This document shows positions 24,808 through 33,782 of a DNA stretch of 64,000 bases, piece after piece. A program made the position numbers and the translations under genes. The notes under the pieces were generated by a model. It was not told the origin of the DNA, searched no databases, and worked only from the letters and a program-made list of their open reading frames with translations. The stretch lies in contig NZ_CP130831.1 in the NCBI RefSeq assembly GCF_030549525.1, positions 3,993,501-4,057,500 on the forward strand, read 5' to 3'. Numbering within the stretch: the stretch's first letter is position 1; each line of letters opens with the position of its first letter. Source of the DNA: Stenotrophomonas sp. 704A1 (lineage in GTDB: Bacteria; Pseudomonadota; Gammaproteobacteria; Xanthomonadales; Xanthomonadaceae).

Positions 24808-25123
24808 GGACGTGCTCGAAGGCGCCTTGCCAAGGGGGAGACTGCAGGGTGTTCAGACACCACGACAGTGCCGAAAGTTGCCGGGTTTGTCACCCGGCCA
24901 CAGCCGGTGGAAAACCAGCCTAGCGGGGCCGGTGTAGCAAATTGTGAATGGCCGGGAAGCGTCCCCGCAGGACACCGGCTGTCAGATTGCCGATGGCATC
25001 GGGTGGAGAGCCCCCTGAGTCAGGGGGCGGCCGCGAAGCGGCGGGGGTGTGGGGGGTGGTAAGCCGGGGCCCACGATGTGCGCAGCGCATCGTGGGAAGC
25101 GGTAGCGCGCATCGCGCAACCGC
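24808..25123. other. Non-coding spacer with hairpins and a composite repeat
   Basis: This 316-bp gene-free stretch lies between lipA and prc. Next to prc is a hairpin GCCGGGT-TTGTC-ACCCGGC (24880-24898). Next to lipA is a perfect 9-bp inverted repeat CCCACGATG / CATCGTGGG (25070-25096). In between lies a two-hairpin G-rich repeat that recurs in mreC. I see no gene in it. The prc promoter should be here. Confidence 0.7.
25002..25063 (+). repeat. Two-hairpin G-rich repeat, copy 1
   Basis: The order is GTGGAG, hairpin GCCCCCT/AGGGGGC, hairpin GCCGC-GAA-GCGGC, GGGGGT, GGGGGG. The same order with diverged stems occurs at 41234-41290 inside mreC. I do not know a name for this family. Confidence 0.65.
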
Positions 25124-26134
25124 TTACCGGACGCCGGCGCCCTTGGCCTGCACGTCGGCGTGGTACGACGAGCGCACCATCGGGCCCGACGCCACGTGGC
25201 TGAAGCCCAGCGCGTAGCCGTAGTCTTCCAGCGCCTTGTAGTCGTCCGGGGTCCAGTACTTCAGCACCGGGTGGTGGTGCGCGGTCGGCTGCAGGTACTG
25301 GCCGATGGTGATCATGTCCACGTTGTGCGCGCGCAGGTCGCGCATGGTGGCCTGGATCTGTTCGAAATCCTCGCCCAGGCCCAGCATGATGCCGCTCTTG
25401 GTCGGCACCTCCGGGTGCTGGGCCTTGAAGTTCTTCAGCAGGTTCAGCGACCACTGGTAGTCCGCACCCGGGCGCACGTTGCGGTACAGGTCCGGCACGG
25501 TCTCGATGTTGTGGTTGAACACATCCGGCGGGTTCTGCGCCAGGATCTCCAGCGCGCGCTCCATGCGGCCCTTGCCGCGGAAATCCGGGGTCAGCACTTC
25601 GATGCGGGTGCCCGGCGACTTCTCGCGGATGGCGGTGATGCAGTCGACGAAGTGCTGGGCACCGCCGTCACGCAGGTCATCGCGGTCCACGCTGGTGACC
25701 ACCACGTACTTCAGGCCCATGTCGGCCACGGTCTGGCCCAGGCTGGCCGGCTCGTTGGCATCGGGCGGCTTGGGGCGGCCGTGGGCCACGTCGCAGAACG
25801 AGCAGCGGCGGGTGCAGACCTCGCCCAGGATCATGAAGGTGGCGGTGCCGTGGCCGAAGCATTCGTGGATGTTCGGGCAGCTGGCTTCCTCGCACACCGT
25901 CACCAGGCGGTTTTCGCGCAGCTTGGCCTTCAGGTTCTGCACCGCGTTGCCCGACGGAATGCGCACACGGATCCACGATGGCTTGCGCAGCACCGGCACG
26001 TCGGCGAACTGCACCGGCGAGCGGTTGATCTTGTCGCCACCCATCTGCTTGACCCCGGCCTGCAACGGCGCGGTGGACGGAAGCTCGGCCTGCACGATCT
26101 GCAGGGGAATGGTGCGGGCGGTGGTTTCAGTCAT
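25124..26134 (-). CDS. lipA: Lipoyl synthase
   Basis: A 336-residue radical-SAM enzyme that inserts two sulfurs into octanoyl-protein. The auxiliary cluster cysteines are C81, C86 and C92 ([12 protein letters not shown]) and the SAM-cluster cysteines are C107, C111 and C114 (CTRRCSFC), followed by the usual [11 protein letters not shown]. The C-terminal RSSYHAD serine loop, which ligates the auxiliary cluster, is present. The start is [10 protein letters not shown] at 26134; an open frame upstream overlaps lipB and is not coding. It lies 17 bp after lipB on the same strand, giving the classic lipB-lipA pair downstream of a YbeD-like gene. Confidence 0.97.
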   Translation of the reverse strand: MTETTARTIPLQIVQAELPSTAPLQAGVKQMGGDKINRSPVQFADVPVLRKPSWIRVRIPSGNAVQNLKAKLRENRLVTVCEEASCPNIHECFGHGTATFMILGEVCTRRCSFCDVAHGRPKPPDANEPASLGQTVADMGLKYVVVTSVDRDDLRDGGAQHFVDCITAIREKSPGTRIEVLTPDFRGKGRMERALEILAQNPPDVFNHNIETVPDLYRNVRPGADYQWSLNLLKNFKAQHPEVPTKSGIMLGLGEDFEQIQATMRDLRAHNVDMITIGQYLQPTAHHHPVLKYWTPDDYKALEDYGYALGFSHVASGPMVRSSYHADVQAKGAGVR

Positions 26135-26151
26135 GACATTTCCGGGGGCGG

Positions 26152-26865
26152 TCAGGCGGCCGCAGAGAGATCGGGCAGTTCCGGCACCGGCTGCAGCAGC
26201 AGGCCGAACTGGCGGGCCAGGTGGTCCAGCAGCACCGGCTTGACGGCGTCCATCCCGGACGGTCCTCCCAAGTCTAGCACCGTGGTCACCTGCAACCCTT
26301 CGTAGCCACAGGGGTTGATGCGGTGGAAGGGGTCCAGGTCCATGGCCACGTTGAACGCCAGGCCATGGAACGTGCAGCCACGGCGCACGCGGATGCCGAG
26401 CGCGGCGATCTTGGCCCCGCCCACATAGACACCGGGGGCGCCGTCGAGACGTTCGGCACCGATGTTCCACTCGGCCAGGGTGTCGATGATGGCCTGTTCG
26501 ATGCGGCAGACGTAGTCGCGCACGCCGATGCCCAGCCGCGGCAGGCGCAGCAGCGGGTAGATCACGATCTGGCCGGGGCCGTGGTAGGTCACCTGGCCGC
26601 CGCGGTCCACGTGCACCACCGGGATGTCGCCCGGGGCCAGCACGTGTTCGACCTTGCCGGCCTGGCCCAGGGTGAACACCGGGTCGTGCTCCACCACCCA
26701 CAGCTCGTCGAGGGTGTCCTCGTCGCGCTGGTCGGTGAAACGCTGCATGGCGTGCCAGACCGGTTCATAGGCCTGGCGCCCGAGGTCACGCACCCGCGCC
26801 GGGCGCGGCGGACGCGCTCCGGGGGCCGGGGCGTCGGCAGGGCAGCTTGCGGCTACACCGTCCAC
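26152..26865 (-). CDS. lipB: Octanoyl-[acyl-carrier-protein]:protein N-octanoyltransferase
   Basis: A 237-residue transferase that moves octanoate from ACP to the lipoyl domains of 2-oxoacid dehydrogenases and GcvH. Family motifs are [30 protein letters not shown], the catalytic Lys in [15 protein letters not shown] and the catalytic Cys in [12 protein letters not shown]. The start at 26865 is a GTG inside the last codons of the DUF493 gene (13-bp overlap), so the two genes are probably translationally linked. The first roughly 25 residues are Pro/Ala-rich and poorly conserved, so a later start is possible. Confidence 0.95.
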   Translation of the reverse strand: MDGVAASCPADAPAPGARPPRPARVRDLGRQAYEPVWHAMQRFTDQRDEDTLDELWVVEHDPVFTLGQAGKVEHVLAPGDIPVVHVDRGGQVTYHGPGQIVIYPLLRLPRLGIGVRDYVCRIEQAIIDTLAEWNIGAERLDGAPGVYVGGAKIAALGIRVRRGCTFHGLAFNVAMDLDPFHRINPCGYEGLQVTTVLDLGGPSGMDAVKPVLLDHLARQFGLLLQPVPELPDLSAAA

Positions 26866-27131
26866 TTCACTTCCGGGTGGTCGCGCAGGGCCTGGTGGGC
26901 CACGTCGTACTGCTCGCGGTTGTCGGCCTTGAAGACCAGGCGGACCGAGACGTACTTGCCGTTGGACGAATGCTTCCAGCTGATGCGTTCGTTCACCACG
27001 TCAACGCCAGCAGCCAGCAGCAGGCGGGGGAGCTCATGTTCCAGACCGCGGTTGGCCGGGCCCATCGCGCTGAGCTCGAACTGACCGGGGAACTGGAAGC
27101 CGTGTTCGGGATTGTCGGACTTGATTTCCAT
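26853..27131 (-). CDS. YbeD-like DUF493 protein
   Basis: A 92-residue cytoplasmic protein of the YbeD/DUF493 family, an ACT-like small alpha/beta fold. It begins [20 protein letters not shown] and contains [20 protein letters not shown] chose ATG 27131, which gives the family length; an open frame to 27227 adds an unconserved N-terminus. In enterobacteria ybeD lies between dacA and lipB, and the same order is preserved here on the lipB side, while the dacC side has been separated by 5.3 kb. A role in lipoylation is suggested only by this conserved linkage. Confidence 0.88.
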   Translation of the reverse strand: MEIKSDNPEHGFQFPGQFELSAMGPANRGLEHELPRLLLAAGVDVVNERISWKHSSNGKYVSVRLVFKADNREQYDVAHQALRDHPEVKWTV

Positions 27132-27290
27132 GCGCCCATTATCGGGCCGGAAGGCACCAAACCCAAGAGTATTCATGTCGCCGCAGCGTGCTGCGGGCGA
27201 GCCGCTGCGTTGCAGCTGAACCGCCATTCAGCCCGGCCGGCCCGTATGCCGCCCTGCGGCGGGTACGCACCGGCCGCTGCCGCGGGGCGG

Positions 27291-27311
27291 CATTGTCTTC
27301 ACAAGACAATG
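27291..27311. promoter_or_regulatory. A+T-rich perfect inverted repeat upstream of the LpxR-like gene
   Basis: CATTGTCTT-CAC-AAGACAATG, 9-bp perfect arms, followed by TTGTTTT on the plus strand. It lies in the 281-bp gap between the divergent YbeD-like and LpxR-like genes. It could be an operator or a short terminator-like hairpin. Confidence 0.45.
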
Positions 27312-27412
27312 TTGTTTTCGGAACAGACAAGTGATCTGAACGCGCTCGTTCCGTCACACCGGGCGGAGTAACGTATCGTTGCATATAACGACAGACAAAA
27401 ACCCCCTTCCCG

Positions 27413-28486
27413 ATGATCATCCCATCCATGCGTCCTTTCGCACTGTTTGGCCTGTCCGGCCTGCTGGCCACCGCCCTGCCCCTTTCTGCCTACGCCGCCG
27501 ACCAGTGCGGCCCCGACGCGATGCGGGAGCATCCGCCGCAGGTCAACTTCCGTGTTGACAACGACCTGTTCGGTGGCCGCCACCAGGACCAGGGCTACAC
27601 CAACGGCGCCCAGCTCACCCTGGTCTCGCCCAATCTGGTGGACTACACCGACGACCCCTGCCTGCCGAAGCTGGCGCGCTGGGTGAACCGGCACCTGGAA
27701 CGCCTGCACCCGGGTGAGTTCGAGCAGCAGAACATGATCTTCAGCCTGTCCCAGGGCATCTTCACCCCGACCGATTTCACCCGGAAGGACCTGATCGAAG
27801 ACGATCGGCCGTATGCCGGCGTGCTGGTGGCCAGCTTCGGCTACAACGCACGCAGTGGCGACCGCCTGCAGACCACCCAGCTGACCCTGGGCGTGGTCGG
27901 CCCATGGGCGCAGGGCCGGCAGGTGCAGAACGCGGTGCATGACGTGCTGGGCGACGAGAAGTTCCAGGGCTGGGACAACCAGCTGCACAACGAACCGGTG
28001 TTCATGCTCACCCACGAGCGCATGCGGCGTTGGCCCGGCGATGCCAGCAGCAACGCCGATGGCTGGGGCTGGGATGCGATCAGCCACTACGGCGGCTCGA
28101 TCGGCAACCTGGAAACCAAGGCGAACATCGGCGGCGAGGTGCGCTTCGGCTGGAAGCTGCCCGACGATTTCGGCAGCACCCCGCTGCGCCCGGCCGGCGA
28201 GAACACCGCACCCACCCGTGGCGGCAAGCCCAGTGGCTGGTCGTGGCACCTGTTTGCTACCACCGATGCGGCCTGGGTGATCCGCGATATCACCCTGGAC
28301 GGCAATACCTTCCGCAACAGCCACAGCGTGGACAAGCGCCACATCGTGGCCTATGGCGGCTACGGCGTGGCGGTGATGCGCGGCCGCTGGAAGTTCGCGG
28401 TGGCCCGCTACCACAGCACCCGCGAGTTCAACGGCCAGCGCGAAGCCCCGGTCTTCGGCAGCTTCACCATCAGCCGTTCGCTGTAA
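27413..28486 (+). CDS. LpxR-like outer-membrane lipid A 3'-O-deacylase family protein (DUF2219)
   Basis: A 357-residue exported beta-barrel protein with a signal peptide (GLSGLLATALPLSAYAA). The LpxR/DUF2219 hallmarks are VNFRVDNDLFGG (the conserved Asn-Asp near the N-terminus), GYTNGAQLTL, EDDRPYAGVL and HNEPVFMLTHERM. It ends in GSFTISRSL. In Salmonella and Helicobacter the family removes the 3'-acyl chains of lipid A with a Ca-dependent Asn/Asp/Thr/His site. Whether this member is a lipid A deacylase is inference. It is transcribed against the flow of the surrounding mrd-lip cluster. Confidence 0.85.
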   Translation: MIIPSMRPFALFGLSGLLATALPLSAYAADQCGPDAMREHPPQVNFRVDNDLFGGRHQDQGYTNGAQLTLVSPNLVDYTDDPCLPKLARWVNRHLERLHPGEFEQQNMIFSLSQGIFTPTDFTRKDLIEDDRPYAGVLVASFGYNARSGDRLQTTQLTLGVVGPWAQGRQVQNAVHDVLGDEKFQGWDNQLHNEPVFMLTHERMRRWPGDASSNADGWGWDAISHYGGSIGNLETKANIGGEVRFGWKLPDDFGSTPLRPAGENTAPTRGGKPSGWSWHLFATTDAAWVIRDITLDGNTFRNSHSVDKRHIVAYGGYGVAVMRGRWKFAVARYHSTREFNGQREAPVFGSFTISRSL

Positions 28487-28533
28487 CCGGGCTGCGCGGG
28501 TCGCCGGGAATCCCACCGCGTTCGTCCCGCCGT

Positions 28534-28555
28534 GGCAGCGCCGGGCCGTGCCCGG
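28534..28555 (+). repeat. Degenerate SMAG repeat
   Basis: GGCAGCGCCGGGCCGTGCCC then GG: the hairpin is intact, but GGTAGC has become GGCAGC and CCATG has become CCGTG. It lies between the convergent LpxR-like and autotransporter genes. Confidence 0.6.
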
Positions 28556-28650
28556 CTGCGCGGCGCACGCTGCCTCGCAGGTTGACCGCACCTTCAACAA
28601 GGCGCTCGTCCACCACACGGCACAGTGCATGCGAACGCGGGCGGGAACGG

Positions 28651-28681
28651 AAAAGGCCCGTGGTCATGATGACCACGGGCC
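28651..28681 (-). terminator. Terminator of the trimeric autotransporter gene
   Basis: Perfect 13-bp stem GGCCCGTGGTCAT / ATGACCACGGGCC with a single-base centre, and AAAA on the plus strand that reads TTTT after the stem on the minus strand. It lies 49 bp beyond the autotransporter stop. Confidence 0.8.
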
Positions 28682-28729
28682 CTGTCCTGGACGCATCCAC
28701 TACCGCCGCGTGCGGCGGTTACAGCATCC

Positions 28730-31700
28730 TTACCAGCTGAAGCCGGCGCCGGCCGACACGCTCTGGTCACTGCCACTGAACGCACCACCCAGCGAGACCG
28801 AGACGTTCTTCTTCTCGCCCAGGATGCGCTGGTAGCCCACCGCCAGTGCGGAACGGCCGTTCTGCGAACCGATACCGGCACCGATGCGGTTGTCGCCGCC
28901 CAGGCCGGCGGTGTTGATCGCCATGCCCGCATAGGCCGCACTGATCGCACCCATGCGGTCGATGCGCTTGTCGACCGCGTTGAAACGGCCATCGGTGTAC
29001 TCGCGCTCGGCCTGGAAGCGGTCGTTCATCTGCTGCACGTTCACCGCGTCGGTCGGGCGCACACCCGCCGCCACATTGCTGACGATGCGCTCATTGCCGG
29101 CCGAACCGACCGAATACTCGTTGTCCCGGTCGGCAGTGGAGCCGGCACCGATGGCCACCGAGTTGTCGCCGGTAGCGCTGGCACCTTCACCGATGGCCAC
29201 CGAGCCAGCGCCCGAGGCCGCACTGCCTTCGCCGATGGCCACCGAACCGCTGCCAGAGGCATCGCTGCCCTCACCAATGGCCACCGAACCCGCGCCCATG
29301 CCCGGCGAAGTGCCCGGATTGCCGGTACCCGGCCCCGGACCGCCGATGGAACCGTCGGCAATGCCCTGCTCGATGCTGCCGACACGCCCATCCATCTGGT
29401 TCCACTTGGCTTCCCAGTCGGCGTTCATCTGCCAGATCTGGCCGCCGTTCACCGCTTCGCGGCTGCCGGCTGCGATCAGGCCATTGCCCACATTGGCCAG
29501 CACGGTACCGTTGGCGCCGCCCAGGGTGGCACGGTCCAGCGTCAGGTCGTCGTACACCAGCGCACCCAGCGCACGGCCGTCGTTCGGGTCCACCAGGCCG
29601 GCGGCCTTCAGCTGCGCGATGGTGGCGGCGTCGCCATCATCAACACCGTTGGCCACACCGCCCAGGCGGCGCTTGCCATCGGTGCCTTCGAAGTCGACAC
29701 GCGTGCCGCCCTTGTCGTTCGCCACGCGCACGTCACCGCTGGTAGCGTCGATGGTCACCAGGCCCACGGCGCCGCTGGCCAGATTGGTCACCTGGGTGGT
29801 CAGGTTGGTGATGTCGCCTTCGTTGCTGGTCACCCGGCCGTCCAGGTTCGAGATGTTGGTCTCGGCCGTGGTCACACGCTCGTTGGTTGCGTTCAGCTGC
29901 GCACCGTTCACGGCTTCATCGCTGGTGTCGCTCACTTCGCCGTCGGCCACGCCTGCCAGCACCCGGGCAGCGCCCAGGTTGTTGGCGAAGTTCACCGTGG
30001 CTCCGCCCTGGTTGGCGGCCACATTCACTGCGCCGGCGGCGGCGTCATAGGTCACGATGCCGCCCGTACCTGCTGCCAGCTCACTCATCTGGGTGGTCAG
30101 GTTGGTGATGTTGCCTTCGTTGGTGGTGACACGACCATCCAGGTTCGTGATGTTGGTCTCGTTGGTGGTGACACGACCATCCAGGTTCGCGATGTTGGTC
30201 TCGTTGGTCGACACACGCTCGTTGGTGGCAAACAGCTGCGAGCCGTTCACGGCCTCGGTGCTGCCCGCAGCCAACGAACCTTCGGCCACACCCGCCAGCA
30301 CGCGGGCATCGCCGGCGCTGTTGGCAAAATTGACACGGCTGCCGGCCTGGCCGGCGGCCACGTTCACTTCGCCAGCGGCGGCGTCATAGGTCACGATGCC
30401 ACCGGTACCGGCGGCCAGCTCGCTCACCTGGGTGGTCAGGTTGGTGATGTCGCCTTCGTTGGTGGTGACACGACCATCCAGGTTGGTGATGTTGGTTTCG
30501 CTGCTGCTCACCCGGCCATCCAGGGCGGCGATGTTGGTCTCGTTGGTCGACACACGCTCGTTGGTGGCAAACAGCTGCGAGCCGTTCACGGCCTCGGTGC
30601 TGCCCGCGGCCAGCGAACCTTCGGCCACACCCGCCAGCACGCGGGCATCGCCGGCGCTGTTGGCAAAGTTGACACGGCTGCCGGCCTGGCCGACGGCCAC
30701 GTTCACTTCGCCAGCGGCGGCGTCGTAGGTCACGATGCCACCGGTACCGGCTGCCAGCTCGCTCACCTGGGTGGTCAGGTTGGTGATGTCGCCTTCGTTG
30801 GTGGTGACACGACCATCCAGGTTGGTGATGTTGGTTTCGCTGCTGCTCACCCGGCCATCCAGGGCGGCGATGTTGGTTTCGTTGGTCGACACACGCTCGT
30901 TGGTGGCAAACAGCTGCGAACCGTTCACGGCCTCGGTGCTGCCCGCGGCCAGCGAACCTTCGGCCACATCCGCCAGCACGCGGGCGTCGCCGGCGTCGTT
31001 GGCGAAATTGACACGGCTGCCGGCCTGGCCGGCGGCCACGTTCACTTCGCCAGCGGCGGCGTCATAGGTCACGATGCCAATGGTACCCGCTGCCAGATTG
31101 TTCACCTGGGTGGTCAGGTTGGTGATGTCGCCTTCGTTGGTGGTCACTCGACCACCGAGGTTGGTCACATCACCCTGCAACGTGGTGAGGGTGCCTTCGG
31201 CAGTGGACACACGGCCATCGATGTTGCTGATGTTGGTCGCGTTGGACGTGGTACGGCCATCAAGGTTGGTCAGCGCGTCACCGACATTGCTTACCGAGGT
31301 TCCACCGACGGTGTAGCTGGGAGCGGTGATGCTGCCATCGGCGGCCACGGCGGCACCGCCGCCCAGCGCGGTGGTGATGCCACGCAGCTGGCCGACGTTG
31401 GCGGCGTCGGTATCTGCAGTGCCCGCGGCCATGTTGACGACGCGGCGATTCAATGTCGCGCTGCCGACCGAAACAGTATTGTCCTCCGTGGCAGTGGAGT
31501 CGGTACCCAAGGCAACGGAACCTGCACCCGATGCATTCGCTCTCGAGCCCAAGGAAACCGTTCTTGCACCTGAAGCCGCGCTCTGGTAGCCAACGGCAGT
31601 GGTGCGATCGGCAGAAGCGATGGCTCCGCCGCCAGCTGCAGTACTGCGGTTCGCGGCCTCGGAACCTGCACCAACGGACAGCGCGTTACCCCTCGCGCTT

Positions 31701-32119
31701 GCGTTCTGGCCAATTGCCACGGCCGCTAACAATGCGCCAGTGCCATCTGCACTTGCGCCGGAACCAATGGCGATAGCCCCGCCAGACGTTGCGGTGGCGG
31801 CGGTCGCCGCTCCACCGAACTTGATCAGGTCAGACAGCTCGGTGGCGGTCGCTGCGATGCCGACCCCACCACTCATCGGACCCCGCGAGGCAGGAGATTC
31901 ACAGCGCAGGCCATCGGTGGCCAGTACCTGGCCCGCAGCACAGGTCAGCGCTTCCGGGCTGTCAGCCGCCATCGCCGCACCGGCCGGCAGGGCCAGCGCC
32001 ACCGCCATCGCGGCAGCCAGGCGGGTGCGGCTCTTCTTGCCACGCGCAGCCGCCAACTCGTGAGCCACGGCCCACGTGCCAGTCGAAATATTGAAAATCA
32101 GCTTATAGATCGTGTTCAT
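28730..32119 (-). CDS. YadA-like trimeric autotransporter adhesin (type Vc)
   Basis: A 1129-residue surface adhesin. It starts [23 protein letters not shown], the extended signal peptide region typical of large autotransporters, with cleavage near GAAMAADS. A YadA-type head follows, with degenerate 14-residue repeats such as [20 protein letters not shown] and SKN-like neck motifs. The stalk is built from repeats of [18 protein letters not shown] coiled coil alternating with [12 protein letters not shown] and [15 protein letters not shown] connectors. Three units of 113 residues are nearly identical. The C-terminal roughly 75 residues ([18 protein letters not shown] to GAGFSW) form the YadA anchor barrel. 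Role: adhesion and biofilm. Start chosen from the ESPR; in-frame starts at 32125 and 32149 exist. Confidence 0.93.
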   Translation of the reverse strand: MNTIYKLIFNISTGTWAVAHELAAARGKKSRTRLAAAMAVALALPAGAAMAADSPEALTCAAGQVLATDGLRCESPASRGPMSGGVGIAATATELSDLIKFGGAATAATATSGGAIAIGSGASADGTGALLAAVAIGQNASARGNALSVGAGSEAANRSTAAGGGAIASADRTTAVGYQSAASGARTVSLGSRANASGAGSVALGTDSTATEDNTVSVGSATLNRRVVNMAAGTADTDAANVGQLRGITTALGGGAAVAADGSITAPSYTVGGTSVSNVGDALTNLDGRTTSNATNISNIDGRVSTAEGTLTTLQGDVTNLGGRVTTNEGDITNLTTQVNNLAAGTIGIVTYDAAAGEVNVAAGQAGSRVNFANDAGDARVLADVAEGSLAAGSTEAVNGSQLFATNERVSTNETNIAALDGRVSSSETNITNLDGRVTTNEGDITNLTTQVSELAAGTGGIVTYDAAAGEVNVAVGQAGSRVNFANSAGDARVLAGVAEGSLAAGSTEAVNGSQLFATNERVSTNETNIAALDGRVSSSETNITNLDGRVTTNEGDITNLTTQVSELAAGTGGIVTYDAAAGEVNVAAGQAGSRVNFANSAGDARVLAGVAEGSLAAGSTEAVNGSQLFATNERVSTNETNIANLDGRVTTNETNITNLDGRVTTNEGNITNLTTQMSELAAGTGGIVTYDAAAGAVNVAANQGGATVNFANNLGAARVLAGVADGEVSDTSDEAVNGAQLNATNERVTTAETNISNLDGRVTSNEGDITNLTTQVTNLASGAVGLVTIDATSGDVRVANDKGGTRVDFEGTDGKRRLGGVANGVDDGDAATIAQLKAAGLVDPNDGRALGALVYDDLTLDRATLGGANGTVLANVGNGLIAAGSREAVNGGQIWQMNADWEAKWNQMDGRVGSIEQGIADGSIGGPGPGTGNPGTSPGMGAGSVAIGEGSDASGSGSVAIGEGSAASGAGSVAIGEGASATGDNSVAIGAGSTADRDNEYSVGSAGNERIVSNVAAGVRPTDAVNVQQMNDRFQAEREYTDGRFNAVDKRIDRMGAISAAYAGMAINTAGLGGDNRIGAGIGSQNGRSALAVGYQRILGEKKNVSVSLGGAFSGSDQSVSAGAGFSW
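30057..31073 (-). repeat. Three tandem 339-bp repeats inside the autotransporter gene
   Basis: Units at about 30057-30395, 30396-30734 and 30735-31073 are nearly identical at DNA level, differing at scattered single bases (for example GCGGCCACG against ACGGCCACG). More diverged copies flank them on both sides. Each encodes 113 residues, so unit gain or loss keeps the frame. Confidence 0.9.
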
Positions 32120-32465
32120 GAGCATGCTCTCTGTGGAGGAAACCATCACCGGGCGGGCCGAGTGCCTCTGGGCCCCGCTCCCGGTGTGATGGCTGCATGC
32201 TCGTCCTTGGCCGCCCGCGGTAACATCGGACCCAGCCTAAAAGCAAGGCACAGACGGGCCGGCCCGGTGATCCCCCGCCGCCGCGTGGGCAGGGGGCGCT
32301 CGCGTGCTGCATGCCCGCGCGAGGATTCAGTTCCTACCGTGGATCCACCGCCTCCTGCCCAGCACCCGCTGTGTTCGATGCGCTTGACGCCCGTCGGCAT
32401 GCGCACAGAAAAAAAGCGCCGGGCAATGCCCGGCGCTTTTTCAGGGTTCGGTCACGCGCGAACGC
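32120..32465. other. Spacer between dacC and the autotransporter gene
   Basis: This 346-bp gene-free stretch holds the leader of the autotransporter gene, including a long imperfect hairpin closed by CACCGGG (32147-32153) and CCCGGTG (32180-32186), and the dacC terminator at its other end. No gene is visible. Confidence 0.6.
32409..32441. terminator. Bidirectional terminator after dacC
   Basis: Perfect 10-bp stem AGCGCCGGGC (32415-32424) / GCCCGGCGCT (32428-32437) with an A-run before and a T-run after, so it can act on either strand. It lies 25 bp past the dacC stop. Confidence 0.85.
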
Positions 32466-33683
32466 TTATTCCGATTCCCACCACATCCAGAAGCTGTCCC
32501 ACAGGCGCTTGAAGAAGCCGGCCTGTTCAACGGCAGCGACGGCCACCAGCGGCGCTTCGGCCACCAGCTTGCCATCCAGGGTGACCTTCACGGTGCCGAT
32601 CTGCTGGCCAGCGGTGAACGGTGCTTCCAGGGTCTTGGGCACATCGATGCTGGGCTTCAGGTCGTTGTAGCGGCCGCGCGGCACGCTCACCAGCATCGGC
32701 TGGGCCACGCCCAGCTGCACCTTGTCGGCGGTGCCCTTCCAGACCTTGTGCTCGGCCACGGCCTTGCCCGGCTCGTACAGGCGGTGGGTTTCGAAGAAGC
32801 GGAAGCCCCAGTTCAGCAGTGCCAGGCTGTCATCGGCACGCTGCTTTTCCGACGCACCGCCCAGCACCACCGCCACCAGGCGCTGGTCGCCGCGCTGGGC
32901 CGAGCTCATCAGGCAGTAACCGGCTTCGGAGGTGTGGCCGGTCTTGATGCCGTCCACGCTGCCATCGCGCCACAACAGCAGGTTGCGGTTGGGCTGCTTG
33001 ATGCTGCCGACCTGGAATTCCTTGATCTTGTTGTACGCGTAGGTTTCCGGGTAGTCGCGCACCATGGCGCGGCCGAGCAGCGCCAGATCGTAGGCACTGC
33101 TGTGGTGGCCTTCGGCGGTCAGGCCGTGGGCGTTCACGAAGTGCGAGTTCTTCATGCCGATCTTGGCGGCGTAGCTGTTCATCAGCGAGGCAAAGGCTTC
33201 TTCGCTGCCGGCCACGTGTTCGGCCAGAGCGATCGCGGCATCGTTGCCGGACTGGATCGCCATGCCCTTTTCCATGTCTTCCAGGCGCGCGGTCTGGTTG
33301 ACCGGGAAGCCGCTGTAGCTGCCGTCGGTGCCGGCGCCACCTTCGCGCCAGGCGCGCTCGCTCATCATCACCTGGTCATCCGGGCGCACCTTGCCGTTCT
33401 TGACCTCGGCGGCGATCACGTACGAGGTCATCACCTTGGTGATGCTGGCCGGGGCCAGTTCCTCGTGGATGTTCTCGCCGGCCAGCACCTGGCCGGTGGC
33501 GTAGTCCATCAGCACCCAGGCCTTGGACACGCTGGGTGCGGGCGCCGGCGGGGTGGCCACGGTGGCGGGGGCAGCAGCGGCGGCAGGCGCCGGGGCGGCC
33601 GGGGTCGGCAGCGGCGTCTGGGCAGAGGCCAGGCCCACCACCAGGGTGGCGGCCAGGGCGGTGGCGGCGGAACGGAAATTCAT
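32466..33683 (-). CDS. dacC: D-alanyl-D-alanine carboxypeptidase (PBP5/6 family)
   Basis: A 405-residue low-molecular-weight penicillin-binding protein. A signal peptide (ATALAATLVVGLASAQ) is followed by a Pro/Ala linker and the S11 peptidase domain with S80-I-T-K83, S144-G-N146 and K246-T-G248. The C-terminal PBP5-type beta domain ends in an amphipathic helix (GFFKRLWDSFWMWWESE) for membrane anchoring. It trims the terminal D-Ala from peptidoglycan stem peptides. I chose ATG 33683 for the signal peptide; the longer frame to 33770 is unlikely. It lies just after rlpA, as dacA does in E. coli. Confidence 0.95.
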   Translation of the reverse strand: MNFRSAATALAATLVVGLASAQTPLPTPAAPAPAAAAAPATVATPPAPAPSVSKAWVLMDYATGQVLAGENIHEELAPASITKVMTSYVIAAEVKNGKVRPDDQVMMSERAWREGGAGTDGSYSGFPVNQTARLEDMEKGMAIQSGNDAAIALAEHVAGSEEAFASLMNSYAAKIGMKNSHFVNAHGLTAEGHHSSAYDLALLGRAMVRDYPETYAYNKIKEFQVGSIKQPNRNLLLWRDGSVDGIKTGHTSEAGYCLMSSAQRGDQRLVAVVLGGASEKQRADDSLALLNWGFRFFETHRLYEPGKAVAEHKVWKGTADKVQLGVAQPMLVSVPRGRYNDLKPSIDVPKTLEAPFTAGQQIGTVKVTLDGKLVAEAPLVAVAAVEQAGFFKRLWDSFWMWWESE

Positions 33684-33782
33684 GGGACAGCAGGCTCCAG
33701 GGGACGGCCGGAAAATGAGGGTGGTACGAGGTGGCCATTGTAAGGCCGGTAGGGCAAGGGCCGGCAGCACCGGCCCGGGGTG

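Noticed and set aside
28730..32119. Assembly artefact at the three near-identical autotransporter repeats
   Set aside because: The units differ at scattered positions and keep the frame, which suits real repeats; a collapse of further units cannot be excluded but is not shown.
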